This document shows positions 16,501 to 21,578 of a stretch of 64,000 nucleotides of DNA, one piece after another. Below the pieces are notes generated by a model. It was given only the letters and a program-made list of their open reading frames with translations, did not search any database and was not told the DNA's origin. The stretch lies in assembly GCF_005222815.1 (NCBI RefSeq), contig NZ_STGB01000006.1:744001-808000 (forward strand). Direction: 5' to 3'. The DNA is from Roseomonas sp. AR75. GTDB lineage: Bacteria > Pseudomonadota > Alphaproteobacteria > Acetobacterales > Acetobacteraceae. The stretch's first letter is position 1. The number at the start of each line of letters is the position of its first letter. A program made the translations under genes and the position numbers.

Positions 16501-18480
16501 GTCACGCATGAATTTCTGATGAACGTCTTCGGCCCGCTGGACGCAGGCGCTGGCGCATTGACGCTGGAGGCGGGTAGCCAGATCGTTGCTCAGTTCGTGT
16601 CCCTGGCTGGCGCTTCCGCGTCGCTGCGCGCTGGATCTGGCGTGACGATTGGCAGCATCGCGGACCTCACGGTCACCGGCGCATTGTTGATCAGCGCGCC
16701 CGGTTTCACGACTCTCGACGGCACCATCAGTGCGGGCTCGGCGACGCTCTCGCTCGGTAGCCTCTTGCAGCAGGGATCGGGCGTTATCGCGATTGATGGG
16801 CCGCTTTCTCTCACCGCATCCGGAAACGCCTTACTGTCTGGCCAGACCAGCGCGAGTGATGCATCCATCGCCGTCGGTAGCCTCACGCAGTCGGCGGGAA
16901 GCGCAATTCGTACATCAGGCTTGCTGACGATCGACAGCCTGGATTCGCTCACGCTGAACGGTATCGTGACGAGTGGCGGTACGGCGGCGCTTCGGGCGGG
17001 CGGCGCGTTCGTGCAGCAGGCGGGCGCCAGGCTTGACGCCAGCGGGCCCCTCAATCTCGTTGCCGGTACCGACATCACGCTCGACGGCGTCGTGTTGGGC
17101 GACTTGATCGGGCTGCAGGCCGGCCGCGACATGGCACAAGCGGCCGGTGGCAGCCTCGCCACGCCGGGCGCCGTGCAGATCAACGCCGCGGGCAACGCCG
17201 TGCTGGATGGCAGCGTCACCGGCGCGACCATCGCCATCGGCACCGGCCTCGCCACCAGCCAGCAGGCGGGCGGTAGCCTGGTTGCGACCGGGCCGCTCAC
17301 GGTCACGGCCGGCACCGACATCACGCTGGACGGCATCGTCTCCGGCAATCCGATCCGCCTGCAGGCCGGGCGCGACATTGCGCAGGCGGCCGGCGGCAGC
17401 CTGACGACCCCCGCCGACCTGCAGATCAACGCCGCAGGCAATGCGGCGCTGGATGGCAATGTCGGCGCCGCCAGCATCGAAATCAGCACAGGGCTCGCCA
17501 CCAGCCAGCAGGCCAGCGGCAGCCTGGTCGCCAGCGGGCCGCTCACCATCACCGCCGGCACCGACATCACGCTGGATGGCGTCGTCTCCGGCAATCCGAT
17601 CCTCCTGCGATCCGGCCGCGACATCGCGCAGGCCGCGAGCGGCAGGCTCAGCACCAGCACGCTCACCCTCGCGGCCGGCGGCAATGCCAGCTTCGCCGGC
17701 ACGATCCTGGCCGAGCTGCTGACCGGCACCGTCGGCGGCGCGCTGCTCGCCGATGGCACCGCCAACCGCATCGCGCTGCTGCGCGATTTCGCCGCGGGGC
17801 AGAGCCTCATCCTGGACAACGATACGGCACTGCAGGTCGAGGGCAGCATCGCCGCGCCTTCCATCATCGTCACCACGACCGGGCCGCTCAGCCTCGGCAA
17901 CGTCGCGCTGTCTACCTCCGGCGTCCCCTATGTGGAGCCGCCGCCCGGCCCGATCGTCGAGACGCGGCTGCCCGATCCAATTCCCTTCACGCCGGGCGCG
18001 GTGTTCGAGACGGGCGCCAACACGCTTGATGTCGGCACGCTGACCGTCACGCCGCAGGGCACGGAGAACGCCACGCTGGCGCTGCGCCTGCCGGCCAGCG
18101 GCGGCACGCTGCGCCTGGAGGGCGAACTCAACGCGCCCACCACCGATGTCACCTTCGACCTCGGCACAGGCGGGCGCGTCACCGGCCGGATCGACGTGCG
18201 CAACCTGCGCGTGCTCGGCCTCGGCGGCAGCGCCGACCTGGAAGGGCGGGTGCGCGGCTTCGACGGGTCCGCGGCGGCCTCCGTCTCCGTCATCGGGCCG
18301 CAGCTCGAACCGGAATACCAGATCAACAATTGCCCGGTCGGATCGGTGAATTGCGTGCTGCTGATCGTGCAGCTTCCGGTCGTGACGGACCCGCTGAAGG
18401 AGCTCGGCGTCTCCACCACGCGCGACGACCGGGACGACCCCGACATCTACGTGCCCAACGTGGCGGAGCGCGACTTCTGA
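7591..18480 (+). CDS. Giant filamentous-haemagglutinin-like exoprotein (TpsA), 3629 residues
   Basis: This is the substrate of the TpsB pore, predicted to be secreted as a long right-handed beta-helix. Residues 1-46 form an extended signal peptide with a basic start and ALPAAAQ at the end. Residues about 55-250 are the TPS secretion domain: WRTFDVGRDHTVRFQQPG, MTLNRVTTPRPSEIAGRIQA and INGAGVLFHRGAQVEAQ, where the usual NPNG appears as NGAG. The rest is Gly/Ala/Thr/Val-rich short-repeat beta-helix, with a 146-residue repeat array (from residue about 2072) and an 82-residue array (from about 3152). The C-terminus ends in TRDDRDDPDIYVPNVAERDF, with no toxin or immunity gene downstream. The ATG at 7591 follows GGGGGACGACG, 11 bp after tpsB, and its stop overlaps the start of the CHAT lipoprotein gene. 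Probably an adhesin or surface filament; host or prey target unknown. Confidence 0.9.
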   Translation: MARRARRKGQASQGCAVLRLRRGALLGTTALQAGFALAFALPAAAQPAPSAGPQGGAVVAGQASIARQGNATTITQSTDRAAIDWRTFDVGRDHTVRFQQPGAGSMTLNRVTTPRPSEIAGRIQANGGVVIINGAGVLFHRGAQVEAQSFIASTADTTNAAFMAGRLQFDRPGRPGARIENRGEITVREAGLAALVAPGVANSGTIRARLGTVVLAGAETHTLDLHGDGLVAFDVTGQVRTAPTGADGQPVQALVTNTGVVVAEGGTVLMTARAADGVVQQLVSAGGSIRADSVGERTGSIEIAGVGGGIRVHGTVAADGTRPAERGGTVVARATGDVQVASTARISASGAAGGGTVAVGTTAARARAQGGGIPADAARRVDVAAGAEIRADASQAGTGGRIAFIGRQAVAMAGKVAARGGEKGGDGGRVEVSAERSISLVGSVETMAPLGAAGTLLIDPLNLTIGGGADSIAPGGPPVQVPAGLDAADDATLTVATVVSLLGSNNVRLEAINDLTVSEAISFTTNSNALTLAAGNNVVVNQAISLKGDVALLASDPAITGATASGQVQVNAPVSSLEGSVLMWAAGSDGAVVFAPLASSDAATTLTLVANSITLPTATIAVTAPLVELSPNAGWALSFGAGAATGLTLPDLSSITAGTIRLGGATLPGSGLTTLASATSLAGNIDLAGMNLDLRATGAVARSGGTLSGVAALTGSAGTGFAMDGAYHQVTTLGAIASTGGRVSLKLAGDRTLSTLPTAPGGFHIEAEGDLLAPSAIAIAGEIALTGAKVSTSATLQSTGGAVVLTGTGAGVDLGAAVTAATRIGIRADVFDRNGHALTTGGGGVVEIARHSAGQQVVSDFGGLSTGALRLGAVTAPGAGSSSTVATSLKLAASPGPAPGFNTLDLRTSGAVTQSVALNLSTVTLRGTAGSISLDNPANAIATLGPLKATTGDLLIATGGDLAATAAITANGSATLRTNGTLTVQAAASVTADAITLKAGAGGIVLDGDLDAGGTLQLGSTGAVSGAGAVSAGTLTGAVGSLDLGGTTPAAIGAIGSFSSQGAFSLVAAGPVAVTGTLQAAQVNSGALNLSLASGALTVSGGIATGNGGAAGGDITLVAPGGVTLQGGVQARAGFGAFGDIAITAASGQIGQTTGSVTAARNLTLSAATGIAQTGGALDAQRLDATVSEAGAAVDLGRANRLDMLGALTAPGGISVNNSFALGIVGPVRAGQAPVGAAQPGAPADLRITAAGALSVAGELTAGQAAGGGAPAVAGRIVLQSNDGTTRGGATSAAAVDIAPGASLAARRSGGSGGTMALTAESALPGGGVVSVRTPVSALTAGGITVTANSVAVGGGFFGNGALLAPSGRITLNTEALSLEGFPPGGLNLSAAGGTVAIAPRSAGVAVSLGGAGPGLALGSATLARIGADVLQLGRADGGTVTVVGSAALGTVATLAVLSGGDLAAQAGGVLQVNRLTADVGGSIRLESPGGPHQIGTLADLTAGGAIAYRGQGSVIVDGAVQAGTDVLLATGAGGTLSVQGGAAVTAGSGGTVTLQGDDVALAGPVTAPGGRIEILPVTSGTQITLAGAGGLSLLQSDLGLLSAETLLLGARQGGVPVAGNLLVAGLADLTGRANRLQLGLQGVAFDAGAGSGIVVARLGEATPGTGLNVGGLVLLGDGNRIGAVDAFRSGGTFALSSAVPLAMAGPVEAAGAILVTGTASGMGLTVTGSLASGTLGGAASGSAGPLTLETTQGGLTLASGAAVQARNGALLVRGATSGAGGATTIAAGATVTTAQDATIRGDAGLVIAGTVIAGTGVQLRATEGSTAPALSLTDTGSVTTSAGDIGVTVTGSGAAVLDGSVIAPGRLVLTGGSVSGTGSVQVAAVTGSARSLALTGTANRIGALEALTTTVGGITLNDLDALTIAGMVQSAGPATLSAPSLTIPLGAVLAAPGETIRITAADFIHADGQVIAGTLIGGAASGNALFGNGANAVDVVGDFAAGGSFVYRGATTLLVSGDVAAPGGVTIGTTAAGPDALRLTGSVTASAGAVELDAGAGGMRLLGDVTAGGSVTLLAATLVQESGSVIGGSVQATAAGAATQASGATLRASGTDLWFTAGSFDLAGTLEAARDVVLTATAGNGMISGALTAGQDAVLSVAGGTLALSGTSQATRDVSATADGDVSVTGSVTAETGALSLVSTAGALSLAADVTAAGAVTLQAFGALDQSSGSVEGASVQATAGGAATQTAGATLRATGSDLGVQAASFDLAGTLDAARDVALTAIAGNGVVSGALTAGQDAMLSVSGGTLALSGSVQVVRDMNATSSGDLAVTGSVTADTGALSLVSTAGALSLAADVTAAGAVTLSAFGAIDQSSGTVEGASVQATAGGAATQASGATLRATGTDLGVQAARFDLAGTLDAARDVALAATAGNGVVSGALTAGQDAVLSVTGGTLAVAGPVQATRDVRAGSSGNLAVTGRVTADTGVASLISTAGALSLAADVTAAGAVTLQAFGALDQTAGMIAGASVQTMAGGAATQAAGATLRATSTDLGVQAASFDLAGTLDAARDVALTATAGNGVVSGSLTAGQDAVLSVTGGTLALSGSVRSTRDVNATSSGDLTVTGNVTADTGTLGLVSTAGALSLAADVNAAGGVTLQAATTFNQTKGIVQASSIALISNDIVTMSGSVLSAVGALSFNAAGDIEAQGLIETAKLTGAAGGSALLSGGNRVVALGSFTAGNNFTLNNSLELKVSDRVTAGNELVLGLRGALVLDAPGAPFALDAPTLRVESAGVLQRFGAVRTGLLDLTSGSDVTLDLPTNQIAALRAAVTTDLTLRTDSNLTIQAVVSAVGSASITATGDVLIPTGSTLEADVQMVLTGAQILTAGDLTAPSLSLTATAGDIEQSGGTIRWNSGTATLNANADIRQTGGRLVSNMLGTLTGNAGGSVRLTQAANNFSLFGPFAAANGLAVTHEFLMNVFGPLDAGAGALTLEAGSQIVAQFVSLAGASASLRAGSGVTIGSIADLTVTGALLISAPGFTTLDGTISAGSATLSLGSLLQQGSGVIAIDGPLSLTASGNALLSGQTSASDASIAVGSLTQSAGSAIRTSGLLTIDSLDSLTLNGIVTSGGTAALRAGGAFVQQAGARLDASGPLNLVAGTDITLDGVVLGDLIGLQAGRDMAQAAGGSLATPGAVQINAAGNAVLDGSVTGATIAIGTGLATSQQAGGSLVATGPLTVTAGTDITLDGIVSGNPIRLQAGRDIAQAAGGSLTTPADLQINAAGNAALDGNVGAASIEISTGLATSQQASGSLVASGPLTITAGTDITLDGVVSGNPILLRSGRDIAQAASGRLSTSTLTLAAGGNASFAGTILAELLTGTVGGALLADGTANRIALLRDFAAGQSLILDNDTALQVEGSIAAPSIIVTTTGPLSLGNVALSTSGVPYVEPPPGPIVETRLPDPIPFTPGAVFETGANTLDVGTLTVTPQGTENATLALRLPASGGTLRLEGELNAPTTDVTFDLGTGGRVTGRIDVRNLRVLGLGGSADLEGRVRGFDGSAAASVSVIGPQLEPEYQINNCPVGSVNCVLLIVQLPVVTDPLKELGVSTTRDDRDDPDIYVPNVAERDF
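13804..15552 (+). repeat. Four tandem 438-bp repeats inside tpsA
   Basis: Unit boundaries taken at the GTGACGCT(G/C) motif fall at 13804, 14239, 14677 and 15115, with the fifth occurrence at 15553. The spacing is 435, 438, 438 and 438 bp, or 145-146 residues per unit. Each unit carries LGVQAASFDLAGTLDAARDV, then SGALTAGQDA and TAGALSLAADVTAAGA. The copies are near-identical at protein level, while the first is the most diverged. Expansion or contraction would change the length of the exoprotein without a frameshift. Confidence 0.9.
17044..17670 (+). repeat. 246-bp repeats inside tpsA (two full copies and a partial third)
   Basis: Units start at GGGCC(C/G)CTCA at 17044, 17290 and 17536, exactly 246 bp (82 residues) apart. 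Shared segments are AGTDITLDG, GRDIAQAA and GLATSQQA(S/G)GSLVA. The third copy decays after about 45 residues. Confidence 0.88.
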
Positions 18481-21400
18481 TGCGCAAGCTGCTCGCCCTG
18501 CCGCTGCTGCTCGCTCTCGCCGCCTGCGAGACGCCGCCGCCATCGGCCTTCGTCGGCGGCAGCAGCGCGGCGGAGGGCGAGCCTGTCGGCAACAACACCG
18601 TCGGCGAGGCCTGCACCCAGCAGCGGCATCGCGACCGCTCCGCCGACATCTATTGCGGCACCTGGCAGCAGCCCAGCGCGCGGCTACGCCCGGCGACGGA
18701 AGGCGGCGACCTGCAGACGCTCGCCACCTCCGGCCCGTGGCGCGCCGGTCTCGATTCGCGCTTCGCCTGCGGCGCGCCGCGCAGCACCAATGTCCTCGGC
18801 GGTGCGCCCGCTCTCCTGATGGAGTGCACGCGCCGCGCCGGCGGCTGGCCCTATGTCGCGCTGGTCGTCTCCGTCGGCAGCGAGAACTGGCTTGCCGATG
18901 GCGTGCTGCCCGCCCTGCCGGCTATGGAACGCGCGATCGGCCAGGCGACGGGACGGCTGCGTGCCGAGGCGGGCACGGCCGCCCCGGCCTCCGGCGCCGA
19001 GGCGCTGGTGGCGGATCGCCTCGCCGCCCGCGCCTTCGGCTCCAACGACATCGGCACCTATGAGGCGCTGATGCAGGCGGGGATCCGTGCCAACCAGGCG
19101 GAGAACGCCGCCGCCGCGGAGACCGCCTACCGCGCCGCGCTCGGCGTGCAGGAGCGCGCGCTGGGCAAGGACAACCCGGCGCTGGCCAACACGCTCGCGC
19201 TGCTGTCGCTGCAGCTTTCCAACCAGGGCCGCTACCCCGCGGCGGAGGAGGCGCTGACGCGGGCCGAGGCGCTTTCCCGTCGCCCCGGCGCCGAGGAAGG
19301 CATGAGTGCCCGCATCGCGCATTACCGCGCGCTGCACATGCTGAACCTCGATCGCAACGCGGAGGCGCTGGCGCTGCTCGACGAGGCCGCCGCGGACTAC
19401 GCGAAGATGCTGCCGCAGAGCGTGCTGAATGCGCGCCCCGCGCCGCGCACGCTGGCCGATTCCTTCGCGGGCGGCGAATTGCTGACCAGCCCGGCGACGC
19501 GCTCCGCCCTGCTCGGCCTGGTGGAGGTGCGGCGCTACCGCTCCATCGCGCTGCGCGCGCTGGGTCAGGAGGCCGAGGCCGATGCAGCGTTGCGCTCCGC
19601 GGCGACGCTGGCGCGCGCCAATCGCGTGGCGCTGCCGGTGGTCTCCGCGCGACTGACGCGCAGCGTCGCCATGGCCGATGCACAGCGCGGCGAGTCTGCC
19701 GGTGCAGCGACGGGGCTCTCCCAGGCGGCGGCGGCCTTCGCGCGCGGCGTGCCGGGAACCCGCCCGGTCGCACGCACGTACCTGCTGCGCGCGCAGCAGC
19801 TCTCCCGGCTGGACCGGCCTGCCCAGGTGATCGAGGCCTGCCGCTCCGCCATCGCGGTGCTGACGCTGCTGCGCTCGGGCGTGGAGGCGGAGCTGCTGGA
19901 GCCCTGCCTTGCCGCCTTCGCCGAAGCCGCGCGGCGCAGCCCCGGTGAGGCGCAGGCGCTCCTGGCGGAGATGTTCAGCGCCGCGCAGCTCGCGCAATCC
20001 GGCCTGACCAGCCGCCAGATCGACCAGGCGACCGTCCGGCTGGCCGATGGCGCGCGCAACCCGAGCGCCGGCGAGGCGATCCGGCGCTACCAGGATGCGC
20101 AGAACGCGCTGGGCGACCTGCTGCGTGAACGCGACGAGCTGGTGGCGGAAGGCAATGCGCGCGGGGCCGCCGCGGATGCCGTGGACCGCCGCATCGCCGC
20201 GGCCCGCACGACGCTGGCCGAGGCCGACGACGCGCTGCAGGCGGCCGCGCCGCGATACGGCCAGCTCGTGCAGCAGGCGACCAGCGCGGCGGACGTGATG
20301 GCCGCGCTGCGCCCGGGCGAGGCCTTCGCCAGCGTGGTGCTGACCGGCAGCGGTGGCTGGAGCTTCGCGCTGCGCGACGGCCGGATCGCCACGGCCCCGG
20401 TGCGCGGCGGAGAGGCGCGGGTCGCCGAACTCGTGCGCCGTGTGCGCGCGGGCATTGAGCGCACGGGCCCCGGCCTGCCGCGCTTCGACGCGGCTGCCGC
20501 GGCGGAGCTCTACACGCTGACGCTCGGGGATCTGGACGCCTCGCTGGAGGGTGCGACCGCACTGACCGTCGCGCCGAGTGGCCCGTTGCTCGCCTTGCCC
20601 TTCGAGGTGCTGCTGACGGGCCCCGCCGATCCGAACCGGCTTTCCGCCGCGCCCTTCCTGGTGCGGCGCTTCGCGATCTCCCATGTGCCGGCGGCCGCGA
20701 ACTTCGTGGGGCTGCGGCGGCTGGAGCCATCCCGCGCCTCGCGGCCCTGGTTCGGCTTCGGCGATTTCCGCGCGCCGAGCCGCGCCCAGGCGGCGCGCAG
20801 CTTCCCGGCCGACAGTTGCGCCGACAGCGCCACGCTCTTTGCCAACCTGCCGCCGCTGCCATCGGCGACGCGGGAACTCGACGCTGCGCGGCAATTGCTG
20901 GAGGCCGGGCAGCGGGACCGGCTGCTCGGGCTGGAGTTCACGGCGGATTCGGTGCGCCGCGCGCCGCTGCGCGACTATCGGGTGCTGCATTTCGCCACCC
21001 ATGCCGTGCTGCCATCCGAGATCGCCTGCCAGCCGGAACCCGCGATCCTCGCCTCCACCCCGCCCGCCGCCCCGGATGCCGCGCCGGCGCTGCTGACGGC
21101 CTCGGCGATTGCCAATCTCGACCTCGATTCCGACCTCGTGATCCTCTCCGCCTGCAATTCCGGCGGGCCGGCGGGGACGACGGCCGGCGAAAGCCTCTCC
21201 GGCCTGGCTCGGGCCTTCTTCTATGCGGGCGCGCGGTCGCTGCTGGTGACCCATTGGGCGGTGGACGACCGGATGGCGGCGTATCTCGTGGTGAAGACCC
21301 TGGCGGAGATGCGCGGCGGCCGCGGCCCGGCGGCGGCGCTGCAGGCGGCGCAACTCTCGATCCTGGACGACGCGGGGAAGGGCCTGCCGGAGGAGGCCGC

Positions 21401-21488
21401 GCATCCCTTCTTCTGGGCGCCTTTCGCCGTGATCGGTGAGGGCGGGCCCGTGCGCCCTGTTCCCGTGGCGGCCGCTTCGCGCCTATGA
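18480..21488 (+). CDS. Lipoprotein with TPR-like repeats and a C-terminal CHAT (caspase-like) protease domain
   Basis: The 1002-residue product begins MRKLLALPLLLALAAC, a lipoprotein signal with acylated Cys16, so it should sit on the periplasmic face of a membrane. Residues about 190-560 are helical TPR-like repeats (AAAETAYRAALGVQERALG; NTLALLSLQLSNQGRYPAAE). Residues about 690-990 are a CHAT domain with the caspase-type dyad His841 (LHFATHA) and Cys892 (LSACNSGG), and the family tail LLVTHWAVDD and PFFWAPFAVIGEG. CHAT domains belong to peptidase clan CD. The ATG overlaps the tpsA stop (TGATG), so the three genes tpsB-tpsA-CHAT form a translationally coupled operon. A role in maturing, releasing or quality-controlling the exoprotein is inference. 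Substrate unknown. Confidence 0.9.
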   Translation: MRKLLALPLLLALAACETPPPSAFVGGSSAAEGEPVGNNTVGEACTQQRHRDRSADIYCGTWQQPSARLRPATEGGDLQTLATSGPWRAGLDSRFACGAPRSTNVLGGAPALLMECTRRAGGWPYVALVVSVGSENWLADGVLPALPAMERAIGQATGRLRAEAGTAAPASGAEALVADRLAARAFGSNDIGTYEALMQAGIRANQAENAAAAETAYRAALGVQERALGKDNPALANTLALLSLQLSNQGRYPAAEEALTRAEALSRRPGAEEGMSARIAHYRALHMLNLDRNAEALALLDEAAADYAKMLPQSVLNARPAPRTLADSFAGGELLTSPATRSALLGLVEVRRYRSIALRALGQEAEADAALRSAATLARANRVALPVVSARLTRSVAMADAQRGESAGAATGLSQAAAAFARGVPGTRPVARTYLLRAQQLSRLDRPAQVIEACRSAIAVLTLLRSGVEAELLEPCLAAFAEAARRSPGEAQALLAEMFSAAQLAQSGLTSRQIDQATVRLADGARNPSAGEAIRRYQDAQNALGDLLRERDELVAEGNARGAAADAVDRRIAAARTTLAEADDALQAAAPRYGQLVQQATSAADVMAALRPGEAFASVVLTGSGGWSFALRDGRIATAPVRGGEARVAELVRRVRAGIERTGPGLPRFDAAAAAELYTLTLGDLDASLEGATALTVAPSGPLLALPFEVLLTGPADPNRLSAAPFLVRRFAISHVPAAANFVGLRRLEPSRASRPWFGFGDFRAPSRAQAARSFPADSCADSATLFANLPPLPSATRELDAARQLLEAGQRDRLLGLEFTADSVRRAPLRDYRVLHFATHAVLPSEIACQPEPAILASTPPAAPDAAPALLTASAIANLDLDSDLVILSACNSGGPAGTTAGESLSGLARAFFYAGARSLLVTHWAVDDRMAAYLVVKTLAEMRGGRGPAAALQAAQLSILDDAGKGLPEEAAHPFFWAPFAVIGEGGPVRPVPVAAASRL

Positions 21489-21578
21489 TGCGGCGGTCAT
21501 GCGGGAATCGCGTGTGAGTGGAAAAACCGGAAGGACGGACAGAAGCGCGGGTCGCCTTGCCCCCGCGGGTCTGACCGT

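Noticed and set aside
18400..18480. A CdiA-type toxin tip at the TpsA C-terminus
   Set aside because: The C-terminus is short and ends in an ordinary segment without a VENN-like boundary, and no small immunity gene follows.
18684..21404. A 906-codon minus-strand frame opposite the CHAT gene
   Set aside because: Antisense shadow; composition is dominated by Arg/Gly/Ala and there is no domain.
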